DNA from: Butyricimonas virosa
GTDB lineage: Bacteria > Bacteroidota > Bacteroidia > Bacteroidales > Marinifilaceae
DNA length: 64,000 nt
Assembly (NCBI RefSeq): GCF_025148635.1
Contig: NZ_CP102269.1
Coordinates: forward strand, 3,968,001 to 4,032,000
Direction: 5' to 3'
The notes beneath the pieces are model-generated. The model was not told the origin of the DNA. It made no database searches and saw only the letters and a program-made list of their open reading frames with translations. This document shows, piece after piece, positions 16,478 to 25,723 of the stretch. The stretch's first letter is position 1, and each line of letters starts with the position of its first letter. A program made the position numbers and the translations under genes.

Positions 16478-17965
16478 ATGAAAAAAGTTTTACTATATAT
16501 CACGTTATTCGCAACTTTATCGCTAGCCTCTTGTAATGATTGGCTGGATGTAAAGCCGGAGACTCAAACCGATGAAAAAGATATGTTCGAGACGGTTTCT
16601 GGATTTAAAAATGCCTTGACTGCCTGCTATATTAAATTGAATTCCCCAAATTTATATGGGCTAAGTTTGACGATTACAGATATTGAATTTATGGCTCAAC
16701 ATTGGAGTTACCAGAAGAGTAATTATCGGGGGGCAGAGGATCTCAAGGCTTTCAAATATGAAAACGATTATCCGAAGACATTAATATCCGCAATTTACGG
16801 GGAGATGTATAATACAATTGCCCAAGCCAATATTATACTACAGAATATGCCCGAGCATAAGGAGGTGATCACGAACGAGGATATGCGGGCAATTGTAGAG
16901 GCAGAGGCATTAACGATTCGGGCATTTTGTCACATGGAAATTTTACGTTTGTTTGGACAAATGCCGCAAAATGCTAGTCAGCAGGTGTCTTTACCGTATG
17001 CCAAGACCATATCAACCGTGATGATCCCGTATTATTCATTTAACGATTTCACGAATTTAATTCTTACTGATTTAGATGCAGCCGAAACCCTATTTAAAGA
17101 TCATGATCCGTTATTTAGTTATTCTTTCCAAGAATTGGATAATTTCTTTGATACGAAAAATTATGATGTTGAATTGGCGGATGAGTTTATGGGATTTAGG
17201 CGTTTTCGTTTTAATTATTATGCTGTAAAAGCTATTCGAGCAAGATTATATATGTATATGGGAAAGAAAACAGAGGCATACACTGCAGCAAGGGAAATTA
17301 TTGATGCCGTCGATAAGAATGGTAAAAAAGTTTTGGAATTGGCGGGAGCAGGTGATATTAATAGTAGTAATTTTGCTTTACCTTCAGAATGTATTTTGGC
17401 TTTAAGTAATTACGAGATCGAGGATAATATCAGAGATTTGTTTAAGTCAGATAATACTTCTACCAAAATATATCTTACAGAGAAACAGTTTAATAACGAT
17501 TTGTTTGCCGGACAATCGACAGCTGTAAATAACCGAGTTCAAGTATGGGATCGTACTCCGGATAATCAAGGGAATGTAAAACCTTTACTAAAAAAATACA
17601 ATCAACCGTCCTCAACCACGAACATGGATATGGAAGTATTGGCCACGCAGAAACAGGTGATCCCATTGATTCGTTTGTCTGAAATGTACTTGATTGCTAT
17701 TGAATCTGCTCCCACGCAGAATGAGGCTAATGCCCTTTATATTCCTTACATGAAAGCGAGAAACGTGGATGCGTCTCCTTTACAGCAAGAACAGTTGATG
17801 ACCGAGATTATCCGGGAATATCGTAGAGAATTCTTTGGTGAAGGACAAATGTTTTATACTTATAAGCGTTTGGGAATAAAGAATATGTTATGGAAAACAG
17901 ATCGGGAAGTTGGCGAACAAGACTATGTCGTGCCATTACCAAGTACAGAATTAACCGCAAATTAA
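16478..17965 (+). CDS. SusD/RagB family outer membrane lipoprotein
   Basis: A 495-residue surface lipoprotein that caps the SusC barrel and binds substrate. Lipobox LASC at residues 16-19, followed by NDWLDVKPETQ, the standard SusD start. TPR-like helices (AEALTIRAFCHMEILRLFG) and the C-terminal SusD signature (LIRLSEMYLIAIE, IREYRREFFGEGQMFYTYKRLG) are present. Starts 11 bp after susC, same operon. Confidence 0.95.
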   Translation: MKKVLLYITLFATLSLASCNDWLDVKPETQTDEKDMFETVSGFKNALTACYIKLNSPNLYGLSLTITDIEFMAQHWSYQKSNYRGAEDLKAFKYENDYPKTLISAIYGEMYNTIAQANIILQNMPEHKEVITNEDMRAIVEAEALTIRAFCHMEILRLFGQMPQNASQQVSLPYAKTISTVMIPYYSFNDFTNLILTDLDAAETLFKDHDPLFSYSFQELDNFFDTKNYDVELADEFMGFRRFRFNYYAVKAIRARLYMYMGKKTEAYTAAREIIDAVDKNGKKVLELAGAGDINSSNFALPSECILALSNYEIEDNIRDLFKSDNTSTKIYLTEKQFNNDLFAGQSTAVNNRVQVWDRTPDNQGNVKPLLKKYNQPSSTTNMDMEVLATQKQVIPLIRLSEMYLIAIESAPTQNEANALYIPYMKARNVDASPLQQEQLMTEIIREYRREFFGEGQMFYTYKRLGIKNMLWKTDREVGEQDYVVPLPSTELTAN

Positions 17966-17977
17966 AAGTAGGAAGCT

Positions 17978-18796
17978 ATGAAAAAGATGAATAAATATAT
18001 TTTATGGTTATTGCCGGTTTTCGGATTATTCGCATGTGAAGATGAGATGGAGGTGTATAATTCACCGGAGAATCGTTTGAATTTTATATATGAGCCGTAC
18101 ACGATGGCCGATACAGTAATCCCTCGTACATTTGTTTACGATGTTGAAACCCGGGTGTTCGATACCGTTTGGTTGGAAGTTGAAACGATGGGGTATGTTG
18201 AAGATCATGAGCGTTCGTTTGCGTTGGAACAAGTGAAGAAAGGAGAGGGAGAACAAGCCGTGGCAGGAAAGCATTATATAGCTTTTGATGATCCGCTTGT
18301 TGCCGATTATTATAAGATTCCTGCAGGGAAAAATACCTTACGTTTTCCGATAATATTAAAACGTGATCCTTCATTAAAACAACAAGAGGTGACGCTATGT
18401 GTTCAGATCGGTCACAATGAAAACTTTATTCCCGGATACGAGAAATATCAGAAGAAAATCATTCGGGTGGCAGATATATTGATGCAACCGAAATATTGGA
18501 ATTTTTATGCATCGTATTATTTCGCAGGAAAATATGGTAAAGTGAAACATCAGTTTATGATTGATGCTACAGCAGATTTAGGCATCAAGATGAATGATGA
18601 CTTTTTCTATTCGTTGGTTGGTGATCCGAATAGCGTTGACATGGGAATGACTGATTATTGGTTCTATTTTTTCACTCGGAAGTTGGCTGCTGAAAATGAG
18701 GCTAGAGTTGCCAGAGGTGAAGAACCCCTTCGAGAGGTACCGGAACCAGGGGAAACGGAAGGTGCATTAGTTAGATTTACCCGATATGAAATGTAA
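17978..18796 (+). CDS. DUF4843 domain surface lipoprotein
   Basis: A 272-residue lipoprotein (signal ending LFAC, mature protein beginning with acidic EDEMEV). The mature part begins with NRLNFIYEP and contains repeated beta strands with TVWLEVETMG and FPIILKRDPSL, the pattern of DUF4843 proteins encoded after SusC/SusD in Bacteroidetes loci. Function is not known; by position it is an accessory binding lipoprotein. An alternative start is the second Met at 17987. Spacing to susD is 12 bp. Confidence 0.82.
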   Translation: MKKMNKYILWLLPVFGLFACEDEMEVYNSPENRLNFIYEPYTMADTVIPRTFVYDVETRVFDTVWLEVETMGYVEDHERSFALEQVKKGEGEQAVAGKHYIAFDDPLVADYYKIPAGKNTLRFPIILKRDPSLKQQEVTLCVQIGHNENFIPGYEKYQKKIIRVADILMQPKYWNFYASYYFAGKYGKVKHQFMIDATADLGIKMNDDFFYSLVGDPNSVDMGMTDYWFYFFTRKLAAENEARVARGEEPLREVPEPGETEGALVRFTRYEM

Positions 18797-18808
18797 TAAT
18801 GACAAGTT

Positions 18809-20389
18809 ATGAAAAAGAAAATATACAATATATTATCAGTTTGTTTGTTCGTATTACTTGTTTCTGCATGTTATGATGACAAGGGAAACTATGATTATCA
18901 TGAAATCAGTACGATTAATACTGAAGGATTGGAAAAGAGTTACACGAAAACATCTTTTCAGGATGTTCTTCATCTGGAGCCAACCGTTACGGCAACGGGA
19001 GGGGAGAGTGATTTTGAATATCTATGGACGTTGAACCTGACGAAAGGGTCGGGTACGACTTCTAATAAAATAGAAATAGTACTGGATACGATCGGAACTA
19101 ATCAGGTATTAGATTTTCCGGTAAATATTAAACAAGGGTTTTATGATTTGACATTTCGGGTAACGAATAAGAGCAATAAGCTAGAAATGTATCAAGTGAT
19201 GTCGTTGAGCGTGGTAACTAAATTTTCAGAAGGTTTCTACTTGTTGAAAGATATGGGAAATTCAACAGACGTGGATTTACATGCTTCTGATAACAGTTTA
19301 GTGGATAATATTTTCTTGAAAATGGATGGGGAACATATGCCTGATGCGCCGGTTAGCTTAGGGTTAGATCCCGGATATTGTTTCGTTGATGAAACTACAG
19401 CTGACCACGTGATCACGAAGGCTTTAACTGTTTGCACGGAGAAGGATGTCCGGATTTCTAATATTGAGGATATGAGTACAATCTATACTCATAGTACTAT
19501 GTTTCTTGGTGGCGAGGCTCCCGAAGAAAAACCGTATTATGTGTGGCGAAATGCGTATGGAGTCGGATATACTTCTGATAAGGGAGTTTACTTTTCCACA
19601 CAAGCATCTCTTTGGGATTTGTTAGGAACGGGAAAATTTGGATTCCCCGCTATGGTAAATGATGACGAAGAAACAAAGCCCAACCGGAATGGCGTGTTCG
19701 CAAGTTCTTGTTTTTATTATTTAGACGAATTGAAAGGACGTTTTTTGTTTTTGGATTATAATGGTAGCTTGCATACTTATAATGATTTAGACGAGAATAA
19801 TGAAGAAAAGCCGAACAAACCTAATGGTATAACTCACCATCTGAAATTCTTTGGAAAGAATTATATGGATAAAAAGAGTACGGGGTATGCTTTGTTTGAA
19901 GATGGGAATATCGCTGGTAAACATTATATTTACCAGTTGGTGTTAGGAATAGATCCTTCAAACCCGATTGAAAAGGTAACGGAAGTTGCAACTTCGTCTA
20001 AATTGAACGGGGCGAATCTGTTTGCAGTGAATGAGCTAACAGCTAAAGTGATGTATTTTGTAAACGATAATCAATTGTACATGTATGATCTGATACAGAA
20101 TACGGAAGAGTTACTTCGTCCGACGGATATGACTACGGGAGAAGAGATTACTTATATTAGTAATCGTTACTGGTCAGGTTCTGATAATGCAGATAAAAAC
20201 TTTGATTATTTGGTATTTGCTACCCATAAGGATGGAAAATATAAAGTGTATTTATACGAGATTCTTGGGGGAAAGCCTTATGGCAAGCCGGTGCGTGTGT
20301 TGGAAGGAGAGGGTAAAGTGGTAAAGATGCATTATGTAGACCCGTCCATGTCCATGGTTAGTTACGATTATTTTCCTAATTCTTTTTAA
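18809..20389 (+). CDS. PKD-like family lipoprotein of SusCD locus
   Basis: A 526-residue lipoprotein (lipobox VSAC, then YDDKGNYDYHEI, a highly typical opening of the PKD-like family found in SusCD operons). The first 140 residues look like an Ig/PKD fold (FEYLWTLN, GFYDLTFRVTN); the rest carries beta-propeller-like repeats (YVWRNAYGVGYTSDKG, FLFLDYNGSLHTYND, LFAVNELTAKVMYF). Last gene of the tightly packed operon, followed by a hairpin. Role presumed to be surface binding of the imported substrate. Confidence 0.82.
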   Translation: MKKKIYNILSVCLFVLLVSACYDDKGNYDYHEISTINTEGLEKSYTKTSFQDVLHLEPTVTATGGESDFEYLWTLNLTKGSGTTSNKIEIVLDTIGTNQVLDFPVNIKQGFYDLTFRVTNKSNKLEMYQVMSLSVVTKFSEGFYLLKDMGNSTDVDLHASDNSLVDNIFLKMDGEHMPDAPVSLGLDPGYCFVDETTADHVITKALTVCTEKDVRISNIEDMSTIYTHSTMFLGGEAPEEKPYYVWRNAYGVGYTSDKGVYFSTQASLWDLLGTGKFGFPAMVNDDEETKPNRNGVFASSCFYYLDELKGRFLFLDYNGSLHTYNDLDENNEEKPNKPNGITHHLKFFGKNYMDKKSTGYALFEDGNIAGKHYIYQLVLGIDPSNPIEKVTEVATSSKLNGANLFAVNELTAKVMYFVNDNQLYMYDLIQNTEELLRPTDMTTGEEITYISNRYWSGSDNADKNFDYLVFATHKDGKYKVYLYEILGGKPYGKPVRVLEGEGKVVKMHYVDPSMSMVSYDYFPNSF

Positions 20390-20400
20390 TGAATCGTTTT

Positions 20401-20431
20401 TCAAAGGAGACGCTTTAAGCGTCTCTTTTGA
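20401..20431 (+). terminator. Hairpin after the SusCD operon
   Basis: Stem CAAAGGAGACGCT / AGCGTCTCTTTTG (one G-T pair) lies 12 bp after the PKD-like gene; TTTT within the descending arm. It separates the operon from the thioredoxin gene at 20451, though read-through is possible. Confidence 0.65.
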
Positions 20432-20450
20432 AATATATACCTCTTACAAC

Positions 20451-21533
20451 ATGAAAATTATAGATTGTATTGTCTTGGGTGTGGCGTGCCTAGCATGTAC
20501 ACCTTCGGATTGTTATACCCTTCAGGGTATCCTGCCCGAAAATAGTAAAGCCACTGAAGTTTATTTACTCTCGGGGGAAGGGAAAGGTGCTGATACCCTT
20601 GCAAAAAGTATGGTACGAGAGGATCGTACTTTTACGTTAAAAGGTAAGGCGGAGAATCGTTTGCTTTATTTAAATATGGGAAACTATGGTGGAAGAGTTT
20701 ATTTTTATTCAGAACCCGGAGAATACCAGTTGAAAAAGATAGGTAATAACTATTTGGTCGAGACTGGGCGGGAAGGAATGCAATCCCGGTTAAACGCTCA
20801 TCTCGAAAAGATCGAGAAGAACTCGATGGAAAGATTCGATTTACAAAAACGAATAGCTGAAACAAGTGACAAAGGGGATTTAGAGTCATTGGGACGAGAA
20901 AATGAACGATTATGGAAACAAGGGAACAATCTGCTATTGGATATGGTAACTGATTTCAGTGGTAGTTCCGTGGCGGCCATGTTGGTACAGGATAATATGT
21001 GGATAATCAGTTATGATTTTAAATTATTCACACGGGCTGTAAAAGTGATGGGTGATAGGCCTGATTCGGAAATAAAAAAGGAGATCATGGAAAAATATGA
21101 GGCGGCAAAACAAAAACAATTAACGGGTAAAGCCCCGGATTTTACTTTGCCGAATCTAAAGGGGAAAAACGTAAAATTGTCGGATTACAAGGGGAAACAT
21201 TTATTAATTGACTTTTGGGCTTCTTGGTGTAAACCATGTCGCATGAAGATTAAGGAGTTGAAAAAAGAATACGATCGTCTGCAAGAATTAGGGATTGAAG
21301 TGATTGCTATTTCCTGTGACAAGAAAAAGGAGGATTGGTTAAAAGCCGTGGAAGAGGATCAACCTATGTGGGAACAATTACGTGTTGATCAGGAGATAAA
21401 CGGAAGTGATACTGCCGATGATTATAAGGTAGAATTTTTGCCTACTCTATACTTGATTTCTCCAGATGGGATGGTTTTGGAGACTAATCCGGGAATCGAG
21501 GAAATTGAGTATGTTGTAAAAAATAATAAATGA
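20451..21533 (+). CDS. TlpA-like thioredoxin family protein (DUF4369 N-terminus)
   Basis: A 360-residue exported protein. The N-terminal half resembles DUF4369 (YTLQGILPENSKATEVYL, EDRTFTLKGKAENRLLYL) with a helical linker; the C-terminal 140 residues are an AhpC/TSA-thioredoxin domain with APDFTLPNLKGKNVKLSDYKG, the redox motif WCKPC and the cis-proline loop FLPTLYL. Bacteroidetes have many such periplasmic thiol oxidoreductases downstream of SusCD genes; the partner is unknown. The N-terminus has a hydrophobic segment ending LAC, which may be a weak lipobox. Confidence 0.88.
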   Translation: MKIIDCIVLGVACLACTPSDCYTLQGILPENSKATEVYLLSGEGKGADTLAKSMVREDRTFTLKGKAENRLLYLNMGNYGGRVYFYSEPGEYQLKKIGNNYLVETGREGMQSRLNAHLEKIEKNSMERFDLQKRIAETSDKGDLESLGRENERLWKQGNNLLLDMVTDFSGSSVAAMLVQDNMWIISYDFKLFTRAVKVMGDRPDSEIKKEIMEKYEAAKQKQLTGKAPDFTLPNLKGKNVKLSDYKGKHLLIDFWASWCKPCRMKIKELKKEYDRLQELGIEVIAISCDKKKEDWLKAVEEDQPMWEQLRVDQEINGSDTADDYKVEFLPTLYLISPDGMVLETNPGIEEIEYVVKNNK

Positions 21534-21537
21534 AGAA

Positions 21538-21985
21538 ATGATACATCTAGCAATAAAATTCGTGTGTTTGTTAGGGCTCTTATCTGGAACCAGTTTGCTG
21601 ACGCAAGCTCAACCACAGTATGTTGAACCTGCAATAAAGATTGGCGTGTTTGATTCTGGAGGGAATCCTATTGATAAACCTAAAGTAATTGTATATGATA
21701 GTCTTCATTGGTTTGTAAAAGAGGAAGTTGTTAATAAAACTGATGTTAACGAGCAGATTAAGAAAATAGAAATACAAAACTTTGGAACGTATTATCTCCA
21801 ATAGTAAAGAAGGGTATGAACCAATCGAGGAAGTTCGTGTCACTTGGAAAAATGATATGGTAAATAGATCTCCAATTGTAAAGATGAAACTTTTAAATGC
21901 TAATAAAAGTCTTTCGTGGATGTGGTGGGGGATAATCAACTCAAAGTATAAAAGTGACAAAGTTTATTTTGCAATTTATAGTTAA
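21538..21985 (+). pseudogene. Frameshifted small secreted protein (carboxypeptidase-regulatory-like fold)
   Basis: Two overlapping frames look like one gene. The first (21538-21804, 88 codons) has a signal peptide (LLGLLSGTSLLTQAQ) and strands GVFDSGGNPIDKPKVIVYD ending GTYYLQ-stop. The second frame (from about 21800 to 21985) continues with SKEGYEPIEEVRVTWKND, exactly what normally follows GTYYLQ in a carboxypeptidase-regulatory-like strand. A single missing base near 21802 would join them into a protein of about 148 residues. It starts 4 bp after the thioredoxin gene. Either a real recent pseudogene or a sequencing error. Confidence 0.6.
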
Positions 21986-22187
21986 CTGAGAGAGTCTAGT
22001 ACATATTTAAAAATTCTGGAAGAATTGGTGTTATCTAATAATTCTATTTTGTTGAAATACACCAAGGTAATGATGATATACCAATTTAAAAATAGTCCAT
22101 AATTTCAATCCCTAAAAATTGTGTTAATTAGGAATATGGTGTAGCTTTGTATTTGAAATATAGAATATAGAATATAGAATAATTTAT

Positions 22188-22442
22188 ATGACTTACCAAG
22201 ACGCATTAGATTATCTCCGAATTGCAGAGAATGCCTATAATGTGCAGGCTTATTCTGAATCGGCTGAAATAGTTGAGAAACTTGCCTATTTCGCTGTCGA
22301 TATAGAAAATGGACTTTCGTCACAACAACGTGTTGAAATTATTGAAGCTGTAAAACGAGCAATAGGTCGTTTTACTTTTTGTCCCGATGAATATATTTGG
22401 GAAAAGACATGTGGTCTTATAGATTTATTCGATAACAAATAA
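22188..22442 (+). CDS. Small hypothetical protein
   Basis: 84 codons, predicted soluble and helical (DALDYLRIAENAYNVQAY, VEIIEAVKRAIGRF). No family recognised. The start lies just after four tandem AATATAG-like units (about 22157-22180). It is likely real because of its balanced amino acid composition, but initiation signals are weak. Confidence 0.45.
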   Translation: MTYQDALDYLRIAENAYNVQAYSESAEIVEKLAYFAVDIENGLSSQQRVEIIEAVKRAIGRFTFCPDEYIWEKTCGLIDLFDNK

Positions 22443-22485
22443 AGAATGAAGATCGAATAAAGAAATAGGTATGTAGAGGGTTGAA

Positions 22486-23034
22486 TTATATATATAACAA
22501 GAAAGAAAGCACGTGTTTCAGTCTTTCCCGCATGTAATGGTTTGCATTGTTTTTGTGCTTTTTTACGGTGTTCACGGAGATGTCCAGTAATTGGGAGATC
22601 TCTTCGTGTGATTTTCCGTGGAGGCTGAGTTGGTACACTTCACGACAGGCTGGAGAGAGTTCGTTAAAGACTGTTTGGATCATTTGAAAGACTTCGGATT
22701 CAACGATGTTTTCCAGAAAAAATTCTTGATCTTCTTTTTCGAGAACAATTTTTTCGGCATATCGATTCGCAATATTTCTGCGACGGATGGTATCGACAGA
22801 GAAACTACGTACGATTTTGTATAAATAAGCTTTTATCGTGCTTTCCGTTTTAAATTCGTTCCTTTTTTCCCACAAATTGAGAAAGGCATCTTGTACTACA
22901 TCTTCAATGGTCGCATCATCATCTACATATTTAGCTGAGAAATAGCGCAATGTTGATGCGTATTTGTCATATAAATAGCGGAAAGCTTTATCGCTGTCTT
23001 GTCCCCAGAAATTTGTTGTTATTTGACTTTCCAT
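22486..23034 (-). CDS. RNA polymerase ECF sigma factor (sigma-70 family, Bacteroidetes type)
   Basis: A 182-residue ECF sigma factor: region 2 (AFRYLYDKYASTLRYFSAKY, DVVQDAFLNLWEKR) and region 4 (LSPACREVYQLSLHGKSHEEISQLLDIS) are both clear. This family normally partners with FecR anti-sigma proteins. In this window the only FecR is about 10 kb away at 11888 on the other strand, so pairing with it is possible but unproven; no FecR or SusC gene follows it. It ends facing the small gene at 22188. Confidence 0.93.
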   Translation of the reverse strand: MESQITTNFWGQDSDKAFRYLYDKYASTLRYFSAKYVDDDATIEDVVQDAFLNLWEKRNEFKTESTIKAYLYKIVRSFSVDTIRRRNIANRYAEKIVLEKEDQEFFLENIVESEVFQMIQTVFNELSPACREVYQLSLHGKSHEEISQLLDISVNTVKKHKNNANHYMRERLKHVLSFLLYI

Positions 23035-23422
23035 GTAAATGCCGTATCTTTAAACCAACGATTAATAATCATACAAATATAGGTTATTAATGGTTATTTT
23101 CACATGAAATTATGTTTTTATTAATTTTTTTATTCTCAGTGTGAAAGAGGCTCTAGTTAGTATTTGGTCTTATCATAACGAAATCAGTACTTTTTACTAT
23201 TATTAATCGTTCGTTTTTTGATAGGAGGATTATGTTTGTTTTGGTATATTGTTATAACAATTAATAATAGCCTAGAAGGGTAAGGTGTGTTAGATTTATC
23301 TGTGTTTTCCTCTTTTTACATTCATGTAAGAAAAAATCTTTTTTATTCCAATCCAATTCTCATGTATTATCACTAAATTTGCCTTTTTAATATAAGATTG
23401 ATAACATTAAAAATTGGGAAAA
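23035..23422. promoter_or_regulatory. Intergenic region with divergent promoters
   Basis: 388 bp between the divergent sigma factor and SPOR gene. A -7 like box TAAATTTG is at 23374-23381, 41 bp before the SPOR start, and the palindrome TTGTTATAACAA lies near 23250. Otherwise AT-rich with no coding signal. Confidence 0.4.
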
Positions 23423-23881
23423 ATGAGAATTATTGTATCTGTAATTTTATTGGCATTTATCACTGTCAGTTGCGGTACTAACAAACGTGTTTACGCACCA
23501 CCTTTTGAGGAAGAGGAGACAGAGACTGTTGTAGTGAAAGAAAACGTGCAAACCACGGCACAAAATCCCACAAAGAAAACTGAAAATACAAAACCTGTCG
23601 TTTCTCGGGAAGAGAATGTAACTATGACTCATGGGGACGTGTTGAAACGTTATAACGTGATTGTCGGCAGTTTTTCAAACGTGGACAATGCTTTGAAATT
23701 ACAAGCAAAATTGAACGGGATGGGTTATCACAGCATTATCATGAAGAATAGTGCAGGGATGAGTCGGGTAAGTATTGCTGGATTTGATGAAGAGGCATCC
23801 GCTCGTGAGGAATTATTAAAAGTTCGTGAACAATATCCGGAGTTTGCAGATGCATGGCTGTTGATTTCCAAGCAAAACTAA
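23423..23881 (+). CDS. SPOR domain lipoprotein
   Basis: About 152 residues. Signal with lipobox VSCG, a charged Thr/Glu/Lys-rich linker, and a C-terminal SPOR domain (residues ~80-150: YNVIVGSFSNVDNALKLQAK, VSIAGFDEEASAREEL) that binds denuded peptidoglycan glycans, typically at the division septum. The ATG at 23423 is used; the frame extends 9 bp upstream to a TTG without signal-peptide logic. Facing the FtsE-like gene across a bidirectional terminator. Confidence 0.85.
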   Translation: MRIIVSVILLAFITVSCGTNKRVYAPPFEEEETETVVVKENVQTTAQNPTKKTENTKPVVSREENVTMTHGDVLKRYNVIVGSFSNVDNALKLQAKLNGMGYHSIIMKNSAGMSRVSIAGFDEEASAREELLKVREQYPEFADAWLLISKQN

Positions 23882-23901
23882 AATACGAGATGAAGATTAA
23901 A

Positions 23902-23929
23902 TAAAAGGTCGGCTAATGCCGACCTTTTA
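23902..23929. terminator. Bidirectional terminator between SPOR gene and ftsE-like gene
   Basis: Stem TAAAAGGTCGGC / GCCGACCTTTTA with a 4-base loop, with A-run and T-run on the two sides, between two convergent genes. Confidence 0.85.
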
Positions 23930-23933
23930 AGTA

Positions 23934-24950
23934 TCATATCAATTCAAATCCCACAAAATCAGGACCGTTATCATCTTTTTTCTTTGTTTTATCATTTTCG
24001 GATGAGATATTTTCTTCGGAGGCATCCTGTGGTTCTTCCGTCATCTTTTCTTCTATTAATATTGTTGTGGAGTCTGTAATTTCAGAATCCTCTGTTACAA
24101 GTGTAATTTCTTGCATCTCTTGTAAAGTCGGTTCAGTGGGAGAGAGGATTTCCGGATCTTCATTTAAAGAAATAACTTCATGTACAACTGTTGTTTCCTC
24201 TATCTCCTCGGTAAGACTCTCAATATCAATAACGGAATTTTCTGAGATGATTGTTGTCATGGCAGCTTGGTTCTCTGCAAACGAAAAATCTTCTTGAAGA
24301 ACACCGTTTTCACATCGGAATACTTTTCCTGGAAAATGTTTTATTAGGTCATATTGGTGGGTGGCGATAACGACTGTTTTGCCACTATCACAGATGTCTT
24401 TCAGTAGTTCAACTAATCGATAGGAAGTTTCCGGGTCGATGTTTCCGGTAGGCTCGTCAGCTAGAATGATAGGAGGGGCATTTAGTAATGCTCGGGCAAG
24501 TACGATACGTTGTTGTTCTCCGCCAGACAATTGGTGTGGGAATTTATCTCGTTTGTCTGGAAGTTCGACTTTATCCAACACTTCGTTTATCCTTTCCTTG
24601 ATTGCTTTCTTATCTTTCCAGCCTGTGGCTTTCAGCACGAATTCCAAGTTCGCATAAACATTCCGGTCTGTCAGTAATTTAAAATCCTGGAACACGATCC
24701 CGCATTTGCGTCGTAAGTAAGCAATTTGTGATTTCTTGATCTTGTTCAACTGGTAACCGGCAACTTCTCCTTTACCGTAAATAAGGGGAAGTTCGGCGTA
24801 TAATGTTTTGAGCAAAGACGTCTTCCCGCTCCCGACTTTACCGATCAGGTAAACGAATTCACCTTCTTTGATCTCTAGGGATACATCTTTGAGAATCGTG
24901 TTTTTTTGTTGCCGGATGACGGCGTTTTCCAGTTTTATAATTGCTTCCAC
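23934..24950 (-). CDS. ftsE: FtsE-like cell division ABC transporter ATPase with acidic C-terminal tail
   Basis: ATP-binding subunit acting with FtsX to control septal peptidoglycan hydrolysis. Walker A GKVGSGKTSL, Q-loop VFQDFKLL, signature LSGGEQQR, Walker B IILADEPTGN and the H-loop ATHQ are all intact in the first ~220 residues. After that comes an acidic tail of about 115 residues rich in Glu/Thr/Ser, not part of usual FtsE (about 220-230 residues). GTG at 24950 is chosen (VEAIIKLENAV); the frame runs further upstream through AT-rich repeat sequence that is unlikely to be translated. ftsX is not adjacent. Confidence 0.88.
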   Translation of the reverse strand: MEAIIKLENAVIRQQKNTILKDVSLEIKEGEFVYLIGKVGSGKTSLLKTLYAELPLIYGKGEVAGYQLNKIKKSQIAYLRRKCGIVFQDFKLLTDRNVYANLEFVLKATGWKDKKAIKERINEVLDKVELPDKRDKFPHQLSGGEQQRIVLARALLNAPPIILADEPTGNIDPETSYRLVELLKDICDSGKTVVIATHQYDLIKHFPGKVFRCENGVLQEDFSFAENQAAMTTIISENSVIDIESLTEEIEETTVVHEVISLNEDPEILSPTEPTLQEMQEITLVTEDSEITDSTTILIEEKMTEEPQDASEENISSENDKTKKKDDNGPDFVGFELI

Positions 24951-25043
24951 CTTATTAATTTTAGATTTAATGATTTTAGATTTTAGATTCCAACCGCACA
25001 AGGCCTCCGTTTTTGTAATCACTGAATCTTTTCAATTTCCCAT

Positions 25044-25694
25044 TTATAGTTCCTTTAGTCCTTTGATGTTTGCTTCCGGATCGGGAGAGTTGAAAACGAA
25101 ACTACCTGCTACAAGGGCATCGGCTCCGGCATTTACCAAGCGTTTTCCGGTTTCGAAATTAACCCCGCCGTCAATCTCAATAAGAGTATGGGAGTTGGAT
25201 TCCATGATCAGTTTCTTCAGTTTGTCAACTTTATTGATTGTCTGTTCAATGAAAGACTGTCCTCCGAACCCCGGATTTACACTCATTAATAAAACAACAT
25301 CAATATCCTCGATAACATCTTCCAATAGAGAGACCGGGGTATGTGGGTTTAGTGAAACCCCGGCTTTCATGCCCTGTGCTTTTATTTGCTGGATTGTGCG
25401 ATGCAGATGAGTACACGCTTCGTAATGTACGGTTAAGATATCTGCTCCGGCTTTATGAAAAGCCTCCACGTAACGTTCCGGTTGCACGATCATTAAATGT
25501 ACATCCAGTGGTTTCGTGGCCATTTTCTTTATCTGGGAAACTACCGGAAGTCCGTAAGATATGTTAGGGACGAATACGCCATCCATAATATCCAAGTGAA
25601 ACCAGTCGGCTTGGCTGCGATTGACCATTTCAATATCTTTTGATAGATGCAGAAAATCTGCAGATAATAGCGAGGGAGAAACAATAACGCTCAT
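25044..25694 (-). CDS. rpe: Ribulose-phosphate 3-epimerase
   Basis: Interconverts ribulose 5-phosphate and xylulose 5-phosphate in the pentose phosphate pathway, feeding the transketolase encoded at 6.4-8.4 kb. 216 residues, TIM barrel. Motifs: VSPSLLSADF, HLDIMDGVFVPN, LDVHLMIVQPE, LLMSVNPGFGGQSF and IEIDGGVN, with the metal-binding His and Asp residues in place. Confidence 0.96.
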   Translation of the reverse strand: MSVIVSPSLLSADFLHLSKDIEMVNRSQADWFHLDIMDGVFVPNISYGLPVVSQIKKMATKPLDVHLMIVQPERYVEAFHKAGADILTVHYEACTHLHRTIQQIKAQGMKAGVSLNPHTPVSLLEDVIEDIDVVLLMSVNPGFGGQSFIEQTINKVDKLKKLIMESNSHTLIEIDGGVNFETGKRLVNAGADALVAGSFVFNSPDPEANIKGLKEL

Positions 25695-25723
25695 TTTAAA
25701 GAGTTTAAAATTTAGAATTTAAA

